A DNA stretch of 64,000 nt from Bugulina stolonifera (GCA_935421135.1 OW285189.1:3318572-3382571), one strand, 5' to 3'; numbered from the stretch's first letter, positions 33,970-48,436 are shown. A program made the numbers and translations. Notes: a model not told the origin generated them from the sequence alone.

Positions 33970-35487
33970 TGCTGTAGACCCATCTCTACATTACCTGTGT
34001 TATCAAAAGTATTTAAATTAGACATGAAGAACCAAATGATGACATTTATAGAAAAATAATATACTATCTGAGCGGCAGTTTGATTTCAAAAAGATCACTC
34101 AACTGAACAATTGCTTTTATCCATACTCGAAGAATGGAAAATGGAACTTGACAAACCCGACCCCTGCTATATTGGTGCTCTATCCTTAGACATTTGTAAA
34201 ACATTTGATACAATTAATTATGATTTATTGCTACACATCCTAAGCAAGGATCAATTCTCATGCACAACTATCGCTCTACTTAGGTCATATCTTTCAAATC
34301 GTAATCAAATAATGAAAGTGGGGGACTCTCGATCAACATCACTACCAATAACGTGTGGAATACCGCAGGGCTCAATTTTAGGACCCATTCTGTTCAATCT
34401 GGCAATCAATGGTATACTGCTAACATTTGAAGACTCCTATGCATATGTAGACAATACCCTATTATTCTCCATAGCAGATATTATTCCCAAAGTCCTAGCC
34501 TACTCTCAACTCCTACTAAAAAAGGCATTGCACTGGTATACAAACCATCTACTGCAGCTCAACATAGCTAAAACACAATTCTGCATTTTCTCTAATAGAA
34601 AGGTTAGAGAGGGAGAATTTCTGAAATCGACCAAAACCAATCAAAACTCTGAATAGCTTGTTGGATAGTACTTAGCTAGAGCTACTCAAAAAGGTCTGCC
34701 TGTGCAAGAGCAGATGATGTCATTTTGCTATAAATTGATCTCAAACAAAGGCAGTCTATGTCATCTAAGTAACCCAGTTCAACTTGTTGTAAAGCACATG
34801 GAAAGATTTTTATTCAATAACTTTTCTATTAGCCAAGAATTTATAAATTTCTTCTACACTTTTGATAGTATGATGCTTAGCCACATATATTCACTTGTCC
34901 TTTTTATCTCAAACATCAAGGAAGTGCAATTAGCAAGAAAACTTCTGATTTATTTTAGGGTATACTACACTGAGAAGACAAGTTCTTCACATTTTCTAAA
35001 AACTCCCATAAGTGAATGGAGGTAGTGGGTAGCCTATTTTCCTGTATTTCTCCAAAATACACATAATATACTTGGGTAAACCGATATTAGTGCCAAAAGA
35101 GAAATAAATAACTAAAATTAGCATAAATGATTTCCAAATATATTTTCTGCTCATACAAGAGAGGACAACTCAGGAAGACTACACAGCCTTTGGGGCTACT
35201 TCTACTTTAAAGAGTTCTACCACATACACTATCAAGACATCAACATCTGGTACTGGCACTCCATAAATACATGTATACTACGTGCCACCTTTGACACAGA
35301 CCTCACTTTCCACATTCATGCTACTGAAGTAACAACTAAAACCGACAAAATAGTCTATCTAATCTCAAAACTCAAAAAAGATATGAACTTTGAAGAGTCA
35401 CTTAATACCTATAAAATCATAGTCCGTCCCATATTGGAGTATTGCTCAGCAATCTATTTGGAAGCTGCTCAATAAATGTAAATGTAA
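33970..35487 (+). pseudogene. decayed LINE reverse transcriptase, copy 2
   Basis: Continues the RT begun at 30,657. The longest intact piece (34,111-34,656) has CKTFDTINYDLLLHILSK, GIPQGSILGPILFNL and YVDN in place of YADD. The C-terminal region with RPILEYCSAIY and an AAATGTAAATGTAAAT tail closes it at about 35,487. Fewer breaks than copy 1, but still stops and the altered catalytic box. Confidence 0.78.
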
Positions 35488-35600
35488 ATAATGATACACC
35501 AGTGATGATGTAGACCAAGGTGCAGGACTGAACAGTTGTTGCATACAAATAGCAACAGAAATACATAGGAATTGTCCAGTCTTGTACATTAGTATGATGT

Positions 35601-35755
35601 ATTTTTAAGCAAGGAATTTATTTTTGAGCAGTCAGGACTTATTTCAAATCCATGAAAATACCTGTCCTTGACTGGGGTTTGAACCCGGGGCCTCAATGGC
35701 ACCTAATCGTCTAGCATACTGAACAGAGCACGCTACCACTACACCAGCTCAGCAA
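35601..35755 (-). mobile_element. tRNA-derived SINE, copy 2
   Basis: Counterpart of 2,531-2,690 with the same B box GGTTCAAACCCC on minus. Confidence 0.6.
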
Positions 35756-35759
35756 CTAA

Positions 35760-36672
35760 AATACCCCCAATTTTAGTTATAACACAGTAAAGCAGTTTTC
35801 TTGTTTCTTTATTATTGTGTCACCTCCAAGTGAAGAAAGTAGTAGCAGCTATTACCACTGCGTACTATAGCAAATGTATACCTTGGATCATTTGACATAT
35901 TATAGATTATTACATAACGTTATTTAAACCAAATAGCAGTAGCCCTATTCTATGACACATTTCACATTTACCCCTGCATTCGCGCTCTTCTCGTGTTACC
36001 CAGGCTCTCATCTTGGACAACCTACTACTACCAAGGTAAACAGAAAGTTATAGACATGCTCTAAACAAAGTAAATACATTACAGCATAGGTATGACTTCT
36101 ACCAAGGTTGGTCTTGTGAGACACACAATTTTTGCAAGGCGTTTAGGAAGTCTACAAGTAGATGTGCACAAAGTGTTCCCACCAAGTATAGAAAATTACT
36201 CAGACTTTAAATCATATACGTCATCTTATGCTTTTGTATGAACTACTAAATTATATACATGTATCTCCTCAACTATTGCTTACTTTATTGTACTAGCACT
36301 GAGGTTCATCGCTCATCTTAGAAAATTTAAATTGTTTAGGGTTAGTAGACGATACACATTGAGTAAATGTGGAAAAACCTCTTTTTCATTTGAGTTTTGA
36401 TATATTCAAAACCTGTCTCATTATTCTATGAACATGGTGTGGTGACATCTAATATTCACTTATTGTTAACACCAACCGTCACCCCAAGTGGTAAAAGGGC
36501 AGACTATACAAAGTCATATTATTATAAACTCCAGCTAATACAGACTGTAACTGACTGTTAGCTGACTTTGTGACATTACTGATGGCTAATTATAAACAAT
36601 CAGGTATCTAGCATCAGATCTATAGCCTTGTCACTGTACATGGTGTTGATAGCATTTATTGTACATGTAGTA
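35760..36672. other. intergenic, no gene seen
   Basis: Matches 2,700-3,593. The only differences from copy 1 are small indels and substitutions. Confidence 0.5.
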
Positions 36673-37058
36673 CAGTGGCGTTGTCCACAACAATATACAG
36701 TTGTATATGTGGGTTTACGTGTGTCAATGTGTAAACATGCATAAAATGTAATTAAATGTGACATGAATGTGAGCATCAGATTTGCACTTTTCAAATAAAT
36801 ATTTATTACAATCAGTTGTACAAGAGAGTAGTTAATGTGACAGGTGAAAACAGTCTTGCTTTGTAATAAAGTATTGGCAAACCAAGGACACCCTCAGCTA
36901 AACAAACTTATTAGTAGTAATATCAGTGCAGATCTGCATCAGCTAAACATACTTATTGGAATTTGTATGAAATTTTGAATTTTTACACAAGTGGAAAGCC
37001 TAATGAAATTAGGTAGGGGGCCTGATCAGGCCCGTGGACCTCCATTTGTACACCACTG
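36673..37058. mobile_element. small hAT-like MITE (family hAT-C), copy 2
   Basis: Counterpart of 3,594-3,937 with the same ends and flanks. It carries about 40 extra bases near 36,910, where a short stretch is duplicated. Confidence 0.6.
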
Positions 37059-37948
37059 ATATAATATGTATGTTAGTTGTCCCAACAGCAGAAGATACAT
37101 GTATAACATAAGTAACCTAGTAACAGCAGTAGATTTAATACACGGAACTTAGCAATGGCACACCTTGTAATATACTCTATTAATTTGTAGACGGACCAAT
37201 AAGAAATAGAAGTGCTTCCGACAGAAGACTGGGAGCCGATGATACAAAAGATTGCACAAGGATGGCAGGTATGTACATGTACATAATGATGGTATAACAC
37301 GGACTGTCGTTAATATATAATAAATTTGTTGATTGCGAAATATAATCCATTAGTAAAATAATACCAAATGTTAGCAAGGGAGAATACGTATATCTTAAAC
37401 ATTGCATGAATTAAATTGGTTGGTGATGTACCATTACTTATGAGTCTGTTTCACTCTTCATACTTTTGGTTTCAACTCTGTCTGTTGCTAACCCAATGAT
37501 GATAGTTTATATTACATTAGTGTGTCCCAGAGTTGAGGTGTCGGAGCTCTCATATATTCCACCAATCACTGATGAAGTTTAGATATATTGTGCTGGTCAG
37601 CTTTTCTCAGTAAGATGAATCATCTACATGTATATTCATCATTGTTACCATGCTGTATATTTGGTCACGACCTCTCACCCTGTTAATCTGTCCTGGTCTT
37701 CAGCTCTACAATGGTGACACCTTTAGCATCTAGCGGTCTCTCCCCGTGGAATTATTGTCTTCAAATATAATTCCTCTAACTGGAATCTGAGTGAAAAGCG
37801 CTCTGACACCGTTGACACTGTTTGTATACTGTAATATTACGATGCTATTCTCCTCACCACTATTTATTACTTCTAGTATACTACCTCCTCACCTGCACCT
37901 GTAATTCTAGGGTAGTGCCTGTTACAGTGTATAGGCTTTAGTCTGGAG

Positions 37949-38330
37949 GTGTGTACACCTGTACCCTCTGTGTACCCACCTGTACCCTCTGCGTACCCAC
38001 CTGTGCCCTCTGTGTACCCACCTGTACCCTCTGCATACCCACCTGTACCTTATGCGTACCCACCTGTACCCTTTGCGTATCCACCTGTACCCTCTGTGTA
38101 CCCACCTGTACCCTCCGTGCACCCACCTGTGCCCTCTGTGTACCCACCTGTACCCTCTGCATACCCACCTGTACCTTATGCGTACCCACCTGTACCCTTT
38201 GCGTATCCACCTGTACCCTCTGTGTACCCACCTGTACCCTCCGTGCACCCACCTGTACCCTCTGCGTACCCACCTGTACCCTCTGTGGACCAACCTGTAC
38301 CCTCGATGTACCCACCATTGCCCTCTAACA
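37949..38330. repeat. 21-bp minisatellite, copy 2
   Basis: About 18 units of the GTACCCACCTGTACCCTCTGC type. The variant order differs from copy 1 and includes a duplicated block of six units (about 38,010-38,130 and 38,136-38,256), so the array has rearranged since the segment duplicated. Confidence 0.85.
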
Positions 38331-38495
38331 CTGGATAGTAGTAATCAATAGTGAGTGTGAGTCAGTTTATCGACCTTCCTACTTTGACAATCATGTAGAG
38401 TTGAATATGATATTATTTGTAGAGTATATGGTATAGGATTGGATGAGTAGAGTACATAGTGACATCATATCCTGTATTCAATCAGTGTAAGATAG

Positions 38496-38532
38496 ATGAC
38501 TGAAATAACTAAGGATATGCTAGTAGCTACAG
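38496..38532 (+). CDS. candidate alternative first exon of gene B
   Basis: Same 12-codon peptide, GTAAGT donor and phase 1 as 5,331-5,367. It could join exon 2 at 39,513. Confidence 0.3.
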
Positions 38533-39240
38533 GTAAGTTATATAAATATATTATATATTACATTGTTACACATGTCCTTCCTGTGGAACTCCATTTGACA
38601 TGTGAATGTCACCTTATTGTTCACAGGAATAATTTCTCATGTACATGTAGTATTTAGTTTTGTGTGTTTACTACCAAAATATGTAAAGTGGTATTTATCA
38701 CTTAGTCAGTGTTATGTTATCAGTGTTATGTTATCAGTGTTACAAAACCTTCTCTGATTATTAATTATATGGACTCAATACTAGAAATACTTGGAGTAGT
38801 CTCCCCTGCTCAACAGTTTTATCCCCTTCACCAGTCACAGGTTACATCCTGCATGACTGCTCAGATTACAAATTTGAAAGTTTGGCCATCGGAATCTCGT
38901 TCTAGAACAAATCAGCACATCGTTTGTTTGGCAAAGATCCAACATGCTGGTCTTTGCAGTCTCTGGTGTCACGGAGCACTGTTATGATTTACTCCAATTA
39001 TATAATTTAGTAAAATTCACTTTGGTTATTAGTTGGATATTAATCAGGTCCACTGGTGGACTGGTACTAGAAGTGCTAACGAACAGCGAAGTCATTCTAT
39101 CGAAGCTAGTGTACAAGTCAACCAGTGAATGAGTCATACTTGGTAGTTGTTTCCCCTGTTATACTATTTGTTGGTTTTATTGGTAGAATTTACTGCTGAA
39201 TCTTGATATTTAATACACAACAGACATCAGTGTAGTAAGC

Positions 39241-42200
39241 ATGGGGAATAAATCTAGTAAAAGGACTGTACCAGTACCAGAATATCAGTATAGACACAAT
39301 GTACCAGATCAACAGCCTAGTAAGTATTTTGGTTTAGTATTGGCTGGATGAGTAAAGTAGAGCACACAACTCCAAAACATTTATAATGTATTACTATAAT
39401 ATCAATTATAATATTATACTATGATACATGTATTATCATAATAATGATTACTGTAGTGAACCATATAATATATTATCATCAAGTACATTGTAGTTATGTT
39501 ATATTATAACAGCAGACCACAGTGTAGTGAGAATGAGGCATGCATCTATTGCAAGGTTAGTGACAGGAGCTGAAGTAGGCAGAAGTAGACACTATGATCC
39601 AGATACTACAGGTACAGACTACTAAGATGTTAGTTGTAGAACATACAGAGTTAGACTGTGTTATATTAGTGCAGTATATAGTGTGGGCTATGCTATGTGT
39701 AGTAAGGGTAGAATGAGATTATATATAGTACACACAACTCCAAACCTTTGTATTACTCTGTCGCAGGGGTGCCCAATTATTTTTGGTAGGGGGGCTGAAG
39801 AAGACTGGGCCCCAAGCTTAGGCCCAGGTATTAGTACAAAGATATATATAATTATGTGTGTTTACGTGTGTTTCAATGTGTAAACATGCATAAAATGTAA
39901 TATAATGTGACATGAATGTAGGCATCAGATTTACACTTTACAAATAAACATTTATTACAAGTAGATCTGATCTTCAACATAATTAATTGTACAAGAGAAG
40001 TAGTTAGTGTGACATGTGAAAACAGTCTTGCTTTGCAATAAAGTATTGGCAAACCAAGGACACCCTCGGCTAAACAAACTTATTGGAATTTGTATGAAAT
40101 TTTGAAATCTTTATGCAACAAGTGGAGGGCCAGATGAAATTAGCTAGGGGGCCTGATCAGCCCCGTGGGCCTCTATTTGGGCACCACTGGTATATAGTAT
40201 TGTATAATATCTATGTGGATGAGTTATTATATCCAATTTATTAATCTATTTTCTTGATACACTATTTTCTTGATAACTTTATTATTAGATATTAATATAC
40301 ATGTATTATTGTAATAACAATACATTATACATGTTATAATATACAGTATACTACCAGTTATACCGTCACTAACTCAATATGTATAATATAATATAATTAT
40401 ATACTGTACATGATGTACATACTGTATGATAAATAACAAGTGTGAAGTAATAGCCTGTGTTCCAAAGACTATGTAGGTACTACACAGTTAATACCTTATA
40501 TACTGACTCATGTTATATCTAATATTTTATTATTTACTATATAAAATACTGTGTACGCGTATTTATTGTTGATGGTAACAGTACCCTGGTCTACAACCTG
40601 GTGCTGAGCTACTTACATTGTATGGGGTGCTCCTGGTACTCCAGGATCACCTGGTACTCTGGGTACTATTTATCTGATATTAACCCAAACTTTACCAACC
40701 AACTTATATTTCTACTCTCAATATACAGTGTGTATCAAATACTACATCAAATACTAATATACTTGTATTGTATTAGTTGTTAGCAGTAGCTGTACCCTGT
40801 ACTACAGTCAAATCTTAGACCACCCACCCTGGTCTTACATATCAAACACATTTATACTGAGAATTACTAGTATATACTCTTTACTTGTGATTATAGCAGA
40901 TTAAAATATGTAATGAATACTGAATTAATACAATCATAGTTTTGGTTATACAGGAGATGAATGGTAGAACATACAGTAGATGGTCATAGTTTATAGTATT
41001 CTGTCTTGTATAATATATTCTTATATTTCTGGTATGTTAGTATCTATAATGTTTATTATATCTTATTATTTAGTGTACAGGGTGTGGTACAGACACTCTG
41101 GACAGCCAGAGATAGATGAGATCCCAGATGATGCTATTAATAGAGCAGAGAGAGTCACATACAATGATATAATGAGATCTATTGGTTCTCATTATATCAC
41201 ACACATGTATATAATGCCACTAGTTGGTGGGATGGCACCACATCTCACTCATCTGTGGATAGCTGCTGTGTCACGTAGAGCTGATATAAACAGGTTAGTA
41301 TACACTCTCAGTATATACAGTATATATAGAGGTATATAAGATGAATACTAATATACATGTATTATACATGTAATGTACATGTACATTGTAGTTATATAAT
41401 ATTGTATACAGTGTTATACTGTATACCACTACAAGTACATATTATGTACATGATTGTATATACACTGATAGATGTATAGAGAAACCATATAACATTTGTG
41501 TATATATAGGCCTACATGTATTATATACAATGTACATGTATGTATATGAATGCCTATTATGCCTTTATTATGTACACTATTTATATGTATATACATTGTA
41601 CATGTATGTATATGTTAGTTGTTAGCTCACACTGCCCCCTACTAGCATTATAGACTAAGTACCTGAACATGTGTAAAATTGAGTATGTACCTACTACCCC
41701 CACCCACAACAGAGCTAGCTTAGCCTTAGTGTCCTTGATAGTATCTGTTGATATAGAATATAATAATATTATGTATTAACAGAACTAAAGTGATGTATAG
41801 TCTACTATATCTAATGTCTGTTGTATTTTATCTAGTCTGAAGAATCTACCAGAGTTGAAGGTTTTACAGATATGGCTCTGGGAGAGTGACACAACAGAAC
41901 TATTTGATGTGGTATCACAGATTACATCACTAAGAGAACTAGAGCTGTATGAGTGTTACCTTACCAATCTACCACAGAGGTAACACACTACTGAGTACTG
42001 TATAATATACTATAGTTAGTATATTATAGTACAGGTACCAAGGTACATGAATGGAGGTTTATTTATTCTAATCTTTATTACAATACATGATACAGATACA
42101 CTGCTTCTTCTACACTGTTACTTTAATACTACAGTCAGTGGACAGTATATCAATCAGAGATACTATAGCTTATACCATGATTAATACTAGTATAATTCCT

Positions 42201-45200
42201 CCACAGTATAGCTAAAGTATTGTTTAATACAATATAGTGTTATAAAGGTAGCCTATAACAGGTAGTTATATACATGTATATTATATATTGTGTATGTTCA
42301 TCAATATACCACTGGACACCTAATATATGTGATATATCAATATAATCAGTATAAATGTAAAACAACTGTTAACATAAAGAGTTGTCTACTCTATTTATGG
42401 TTATATAATGTTAGACTATCACTTAGTCCACACAGTGTTTGTATCATGTGTTGTATATAGTAGTAAGTCACCAGTGGTTAGCTGATATTATGTTCTATTA
42501 CTAAACCCAACTTATTGATGTTGGATATTGTTTGATGAGAAGTTAGTCTATTCACTTGCTAGGGTGGGGTGTCCAAGTCCAACCCACACTACCCAGTTGA
42601 CAGTAGCACATGGTCGTAAGGCTATATTATGATGCAGACTGCATTTATTACTATTATGGCACTAGCAGACATATTAAATAGATGAAGTTTCTACTCAGCA
42701 GAATACAGTTATATTTATTCCAGTCTCCTGTATGTTTATAGTGTAACTATTCAGATAACCTGAGTGTCAGTTGTACCCATGTACATGTATTACTTACCTC
42801 TATATTGTATACATGTTATATTTATAGTTTTAGTAATCTGCAGAATCTAGAGAAGTTAGGTATTCGTTACAACAAGTTTAAAGGGAAACTTCCCACAGTC
42901 ATATACCAGCTGTCTAACCTTCAGACACTAGATGTACAGTATAACCAACAACTCACAGAGATAGAGAGTGACATACTCAAGTTGAGTAAACTGAAGGATA
43001 TAGACTGTTATGGATGCTCTTCTCTTCAGTCTCCTCCCTATGCCGTATGTGAACAAGGTCTCCCTGCTATTAAGAAATATTTTAAGGATATTGAAAAGGA
43101 AGCAGGCACAGAGGTTACTGTAGTACCAGTAGCCGTACTAGGTAACATGCTAGCAGGTAAAACCAGCCTCATTCGTAGCTTAAAGGAAGGAAAACGTAAA
43201 CTAACATTCCGTCAGCAAAGTTCCCCTCTGGATGAGGCGACTAAAGTGTTTAACATTGAAGGTTTAGACCTGACCGACTCATTTGTTAAGTTGATAGACT
43301 ACGGTGGACACCAGGTGTACCATATAGCATATCAGCTGACACTGAAACAGCAGTGTATACCACTCATTGTCGTTAGTTTAGAACAGTTTGATAAGCTAGT
43401 CTCTGAGAAAGGACCAAGAGAGGCAACCAAACAGCTGTGTGTAGACTGGTTGTCCCATCTGTACCTGGCATGTCCCGAGCTTGGTGCCCCACTACTCGTT
43501 CTTACCCACAGGGACAAACTCTCCGATGAAGAGTTTACGTTACGCAAGTCTCAGCTTCTCGCCTGTTCAGAGACTATCAGAACAGAACTGTTACAAGAGG
43601 AAGAGGAGTGGTCAGAAGGTGTCGGTGAATTCTGTCAGATCCTCCATCTCTCTGACACTAACAAACCTCTGTTCCATCCAGATGATGTCTTTGTGTTGAG
43701 TAAAGATGAGAATATAGACACACTACAGAGCATCAAGGAGCGTATAGAGAGACGCTGTGCTCAATTCCAAGTCACCATCCCAAGACTGTGGGAGAAAGTC
43801 AGCACCTACATAGACGAACAGACGGCTGAACCCTTCGTAAAGTTATCTGATGTCAAATCTAAGTTCCCTGATGAGAAAGACATGGTGATAATCGTGAGCT
43901 ATCTACACAACAGTGGAAAAGTTCTGTGGTTTAAGAATATACCTTCTCTATCCGACTACGTCTTCCATCAGACACAAGAAGTTGTGAATATGATCGCTCT
44001 TGTATTCCATCACTCTGAAGATACGATCTGGGATGAGAGAATAGCAAAGTTCACGGCCTTCAGACACGGTGGCAGATTCATTGTGAATAAAACCTATGAA
44101 CATTTAGTGAAACAGTTTAGAGAAAAAGGGGTAATGGACGGGGCTCTCTTGACCAACCTTTTAAAAACTGAAACAAACTTCACAGCAGAAGTGGCTGTTG
44201 AACTGTTGCGCTCGTTTTATATCATTCACGGTCCAATACAGCACAAAGGTGAAGACACGTACATCATACCCTCCTTTTCATCTAAGTCCATGCCTAAGGA
44301 GTGGGAAACCAATGGTTACATGCAGCTGCGATCAGAAATATTATTTTCTGGGCTTCCTCTTCCCGAGTACGTATATCAGTTGATGACTGTTGCTGCCTTG
44401 AGATTCTACCCTGACCTGACTGACACAGTTAAAGTAGCTAAGGATGGAGTTACCAGGCTACACGGTAGGAGAGCTACCCACCTAGTACATGATCATAGCA
44501 AAAGAAAGGTCACACTACAGATATCAACTCCTGTGGAGGAGCTTGGTGCCTCATGGCAGCGTCTGATAGAGTTCACCCGGTACATTCTAGACAAGACAAC
44601 AGAAGTGTGGAAAGCTACTCGTCCAGTCACAGTATTCTACTGTTCTCACTGTCTCTTCACCAGAGCAGACAATGCTGATCAAGTAGTAGATCCAAGTTGG
44701 TTCAGATCAACTCACCAACTTGATTCAGATGGTAATCCTCTCTCCTCTACCACAAGCTTCACAGGGATAGAACCAGTAGCTTGTTGTAATGCTGATACCA
44801 ACTCTACAGGAGAGCTTACAGTTCCTAAACCTCTCAGGTTTCCATGTAAGCAGATGATAGTATTATTATCTATATTATACTGTATATCAGTGGTAGTAAT
44901 CATAGCACTGGTTTACTCTAATTGTTATACTGTATGTTTTACATTGGAAATAATTAGATATGGATATGATATGCAATATATAGTAGATCAGTAGGTAGTT
45001 AGTGTAAATTGTTAATGTACATTGGGGTACATGGGGTTAGGTGTGAAACACATAGATTAAAATTTTTATCATCTCTCATCCCTCTACAATGGTTTACAAC
45101 TTATATGAGCATAATTTGTTATTCCACAGTTGTAGCCTGTGGTCCCTACAGATTTAATACGAATTGATTCTTCAGTTCTTGACTATTCTCTGATATCTAT

Positions 45201-48200
45201 AGCGGTAACCACCCAAGGCCCTTTATAGTAAGGTTTCGGATTCCCCAGTATCTCTAACCTGTCATGGAACTGTAATGATGGGACAACTCTGAACAACATT
45301 TACTTGATCTCTAAATATTTTAGGTTATCAGCTGACTGAGGAGGAGACTGCAAAGTTGAAGAGGTACTTTCTGAGGCTGGAGCGGAATCGTCTTCTCTCT
45401 ACACCTTCAGGTAATTACTAGGAATATGTATTGGAGTTGTCTTGCCTTGTTGTATGCATTGGTTGTTAATTTCTATAGTTACTGTGTTGTTCATTACTAT
45501 AAGCTATATTACAATATACATGTAGGTGTGGCTACTGCATCATCTCCAAGTGATGAGAGTGATATCTCTGATGTAGAGGAGGAAGGATACGTTGACTTGA
45601 CCACATCACGACCTAAAATATCTCTCAGACTTCAGCCTACGAGAAACAAGGAAATCCAGGTTCTGTTTGACAATCCCAGCAAGGTACTTGTAGTTAGTCT
45701 ACAGATGATACTATTATATTGTATGTAGTCTGTGCTACTCTAGTATGTACTACACTGTATTCACTACTTGAAGGTGTACAAGATGAGTGACCCAGTAAGA
45801 GGTAGAGTTATGATCATAAATAATAGACAGTTCTATCAAGATGGTAAGCTACAGGACACTAGAAATGGTTCAGAGTACGACTGTGCTAATCTCTCTATTT
45901 TATTCAAACAACTGAGGTTTGAGATGGTAAAATCTAGTGCTGAGCTGAGTGACTTGAAGGCAGAGGTTAGTGTGCTGGTCATCTAGGTGTTCACTGTACT
46001 ACATGTACATGTATAATTATATTGATACAGGTGTTCACTGTACTACATGTACATGTATATATTGATACAGCTGTTCACTGTACTACATGTACATGTATAA
46101 TTATATTGATACAGGTGTTCACTGTATTACATGTATATGTATATATTGATACAAGTGTTCACTGCAGCATGTGCACTGTGCTGTGTGTTGGTATAGGTGT
46201 CGACTGTACTATGTGTTGCTATTATAGGTGTTCACTGTACCATGTGTTGGTGTAGTGTGTTACTATAGCTGTTTGCACTATTATCTGTTGATATAGTGTT
46301 CACTGCCCATTTATTAATATAAGTATTCACTGTATCATGTGTTCATACAGGTGTTCGCTGTATTATTGTGTTGATATTGTGTTCACTATAACATGTGTTG
46401 ATATAGGTGTCTACTGTACCATTTATTAGTGATAGATATTCTGCCTGCTACACGTATATTGCATATTCTCTGTCACCACCATCCTGTCCAGCCCTTGAAG
46501 ACATTGCTGAAAATTTGGTGAAAATGTTAAAAGAAGATGTAGACTCCAGTTACTGTCTACTGAAACTTAATTTCAATGTTTGTAGGAGATTTACTCGGAG
46601 ATTAAACAGGAAACAGAGCGTGATGAGCATCACAACTACAACATGTTTTGTCTCGTGTTGATGTCTCATGGTTCAAGGGGAGACTATCTGTATGACTGTA
46701 ACTATCAGCTGGTAGATTTAGTGAAGATTAAAGACTTGCTCTCTCCTAGTAACTTTCCAGCAATGAAGGGGAAACCCAAACTTATCATCATACAAGCCTG
46801 TTCAGGAGGTAAGTTACTCTATCCAAGTGTGTAAGAGAAGACAACTACAATAAACAGTGAGATTCACCACTAGAATACTGGTATATAAACAGACTATTCC
46901 ATTCATAGTTTATATATTGACTTTGACCCCCCACTGTACAGTCCATCTACTCACCATGTATGACACTATACATATCATTATATCCAGGTAACAGTAATAG
47001 TATGTACACTTGATGTGTCATGTCATGTAATGGCTGTATAGCCCACCTGGTACTAAATATGGTGAGGGATAACAAGACCTGTTACCTCTATACAAGCTCC
47101 CTCCTCATCATCAAGCTAAGACCCTGGAGTTGTCTCCCTCTCCATTATTATCTTCAATAAAACTACCCACTGCATGCACTCATTACATTTCGGAGTTGTT
47201 TACTCCCGGATAACTTTACAGTCATAAATTTGAGGGTGGGCGGAGCCAGTGTTAGGTATGTAGGAGTTATGTTCTCTCTGTAATTGTAGATCGTGTTGAT
47301 CTTGGTAATGCATCGGCTACTCCACTTCCTTCTCCAACACCAACACCAGCAGCCAATCAGCAGCCAGAGAAGAAGAAAACTCCACTGGAACTGATCAGAG
47401 AGATAGAAACAGGACAGACCTATGGAGGAGAGTTTGGTGACTTGTCTCAGCTCGATACTCTCAATGCTGATGACTTCTTTATAATGAAATCTACTACAGA
47501 GTGTTAGTTCTCTCTCTGCTGTTACTGTACATACTGCATGAGTTACTATAATACACTCCTTTCTGTACACGACTTTCATGTCTACTAAATGTGTTTTAGT
47601 GGACTGAGCTCCAGTAGGTCACCATTTCTGAGGAACCTAGGTTGCTGAGCTGGTGTAGTGGTAGCATGTTCTGTTCACTGTGCTAGGCGATTAGGGGTTT
47701 GAGGTCTGGTAGTAAGAGAAGTGATTAATTTATTCACAGAACCACTTCTACCTTCAACCACTTGTACTCCACTGTTACTCTGTATACAATGAAGTAGACG
47801 CATTGCAATAATGTAATATATTATTTATTTCAGCATACAAAGCTGTTAGATTTGCCACCCATGGTTCCTGGTTCATTAGAATCCTTGTAGCTACATTCTA
47901 TAAGCACAGCTGTCATAGACACATTGAAGAGTTGTTTAAGATTGTGAGTATTATATTCCTGTTAAATGTGACTTTATTGGTTACTGTTTATGTTCCTCTA
48001 AGGTTTGGTAATGCTGTGCTATACCACAGAATTATTTGTCTAACTGTGTATTCTCTTTATTCATGTATCTCCTTCTCTATTTAACCATCCATCCTTATGT
48101 TTAGTCATATAATTATGATGTATTTTTAAGCAAGGAATTTATTTTTGAGCAGTCAGAGACTGTATGTGCTTAGTAGTAGTTGTCACCTCCTGTGGTACGC

Positions 48201-48436
48201 TGTTGAGAAAAGACAACTTCAACCTAATTCTCATCAAATCTCCATTAATTACATTATTGTAATACTCTATTGTTATTATTGTATATGATTACTAGATACA
48301 AGACAGAGTTAGAAAGGTGAGCATATCTCATACAAAGTCTACAGGTAAACCAGTAGGAGGATGTGTACCTGATAGTCGATGTACATTCACAAACTTCAAG
48401 AAACTTTATCTTTTCCCTAAATATCCTCCAAAGTAA
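39241..48436 (+). CDS. LRR-Roc-COR-caspase protein, gene B (12 exons)
   Basis: Exons: 39241-39319, 39513-39611, 41074-41293, 41836-41979, 42828-44845, 45324-45410, 45526-45683, 45774-45965, 46586-46808, 47290-47502, 47834-47943, 48296-48436. The total of 3,684 nt gives about 1,227 aa, all phases consistent. Architecture as in gene A: MGNKSSKR start, LRRs, Roc (GNMLAGKTS, DYGGHQ, THRDKL), COR, then a shorter 53-residue acidic linker (SDESDISDVEEE). The caspase begins near residue 936 (SDPVRGRVMIINN). It has catalytic His in MSHGSRG (about 1,027), Cys in IIQACSGG (about 1,071), a p20-p10 linker of 71 residues with several Asp, and p10 VRFATHGSWFI. The Roc-COR exon has the same length as in gene A and few substitutions; the p20 exon is only about 64% identical in protein. 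Function inferred as for gene A. The exon 8 acceptor (TTGAAG) is weak but conserved in position. Confidence 0.88.
39764..40189. mobile_element. hAT-C-like MITE in intron 2 of gene B
   Basis: Ends CAGGGGTGCCCAAT and ATTTGGGCACCACTG are inverted repeats; the interior matches the hAT-C copies upstream. It lies in a roughly 770-bp stretch absent from gene A. No target duplication is visible. Confidence 0.65.
45987..46420. repeat. tandem repeat in intron 8 of gene B
   Basis: Units of about 45 bp starting GTGTTCACTGTACTACATGT and ending ATTGATACAG repeat three to four times, then decay into shorter GTGTTCACTGT-led units. Each full unit ends like a splice acceptor (TACAG). Confidence 0.75.
47646..47720 (+). 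mobile_element. tRNA-derived SINE head in intron 10 of gene B
   Basis: GCTGGTGTAGTGGTAGCATG (A box) and GGGGTTTGAGGTC (degraded B box) match the SINE heads at 2,605 and 35,668 in inverse orientation. Confidence 0.5.

Noticed and set aside
47163..47579. 138-codon minus-strand frame
   Set aside because: Antisense to gene B exon 10, whose phase and splice sites fit the caspase model.
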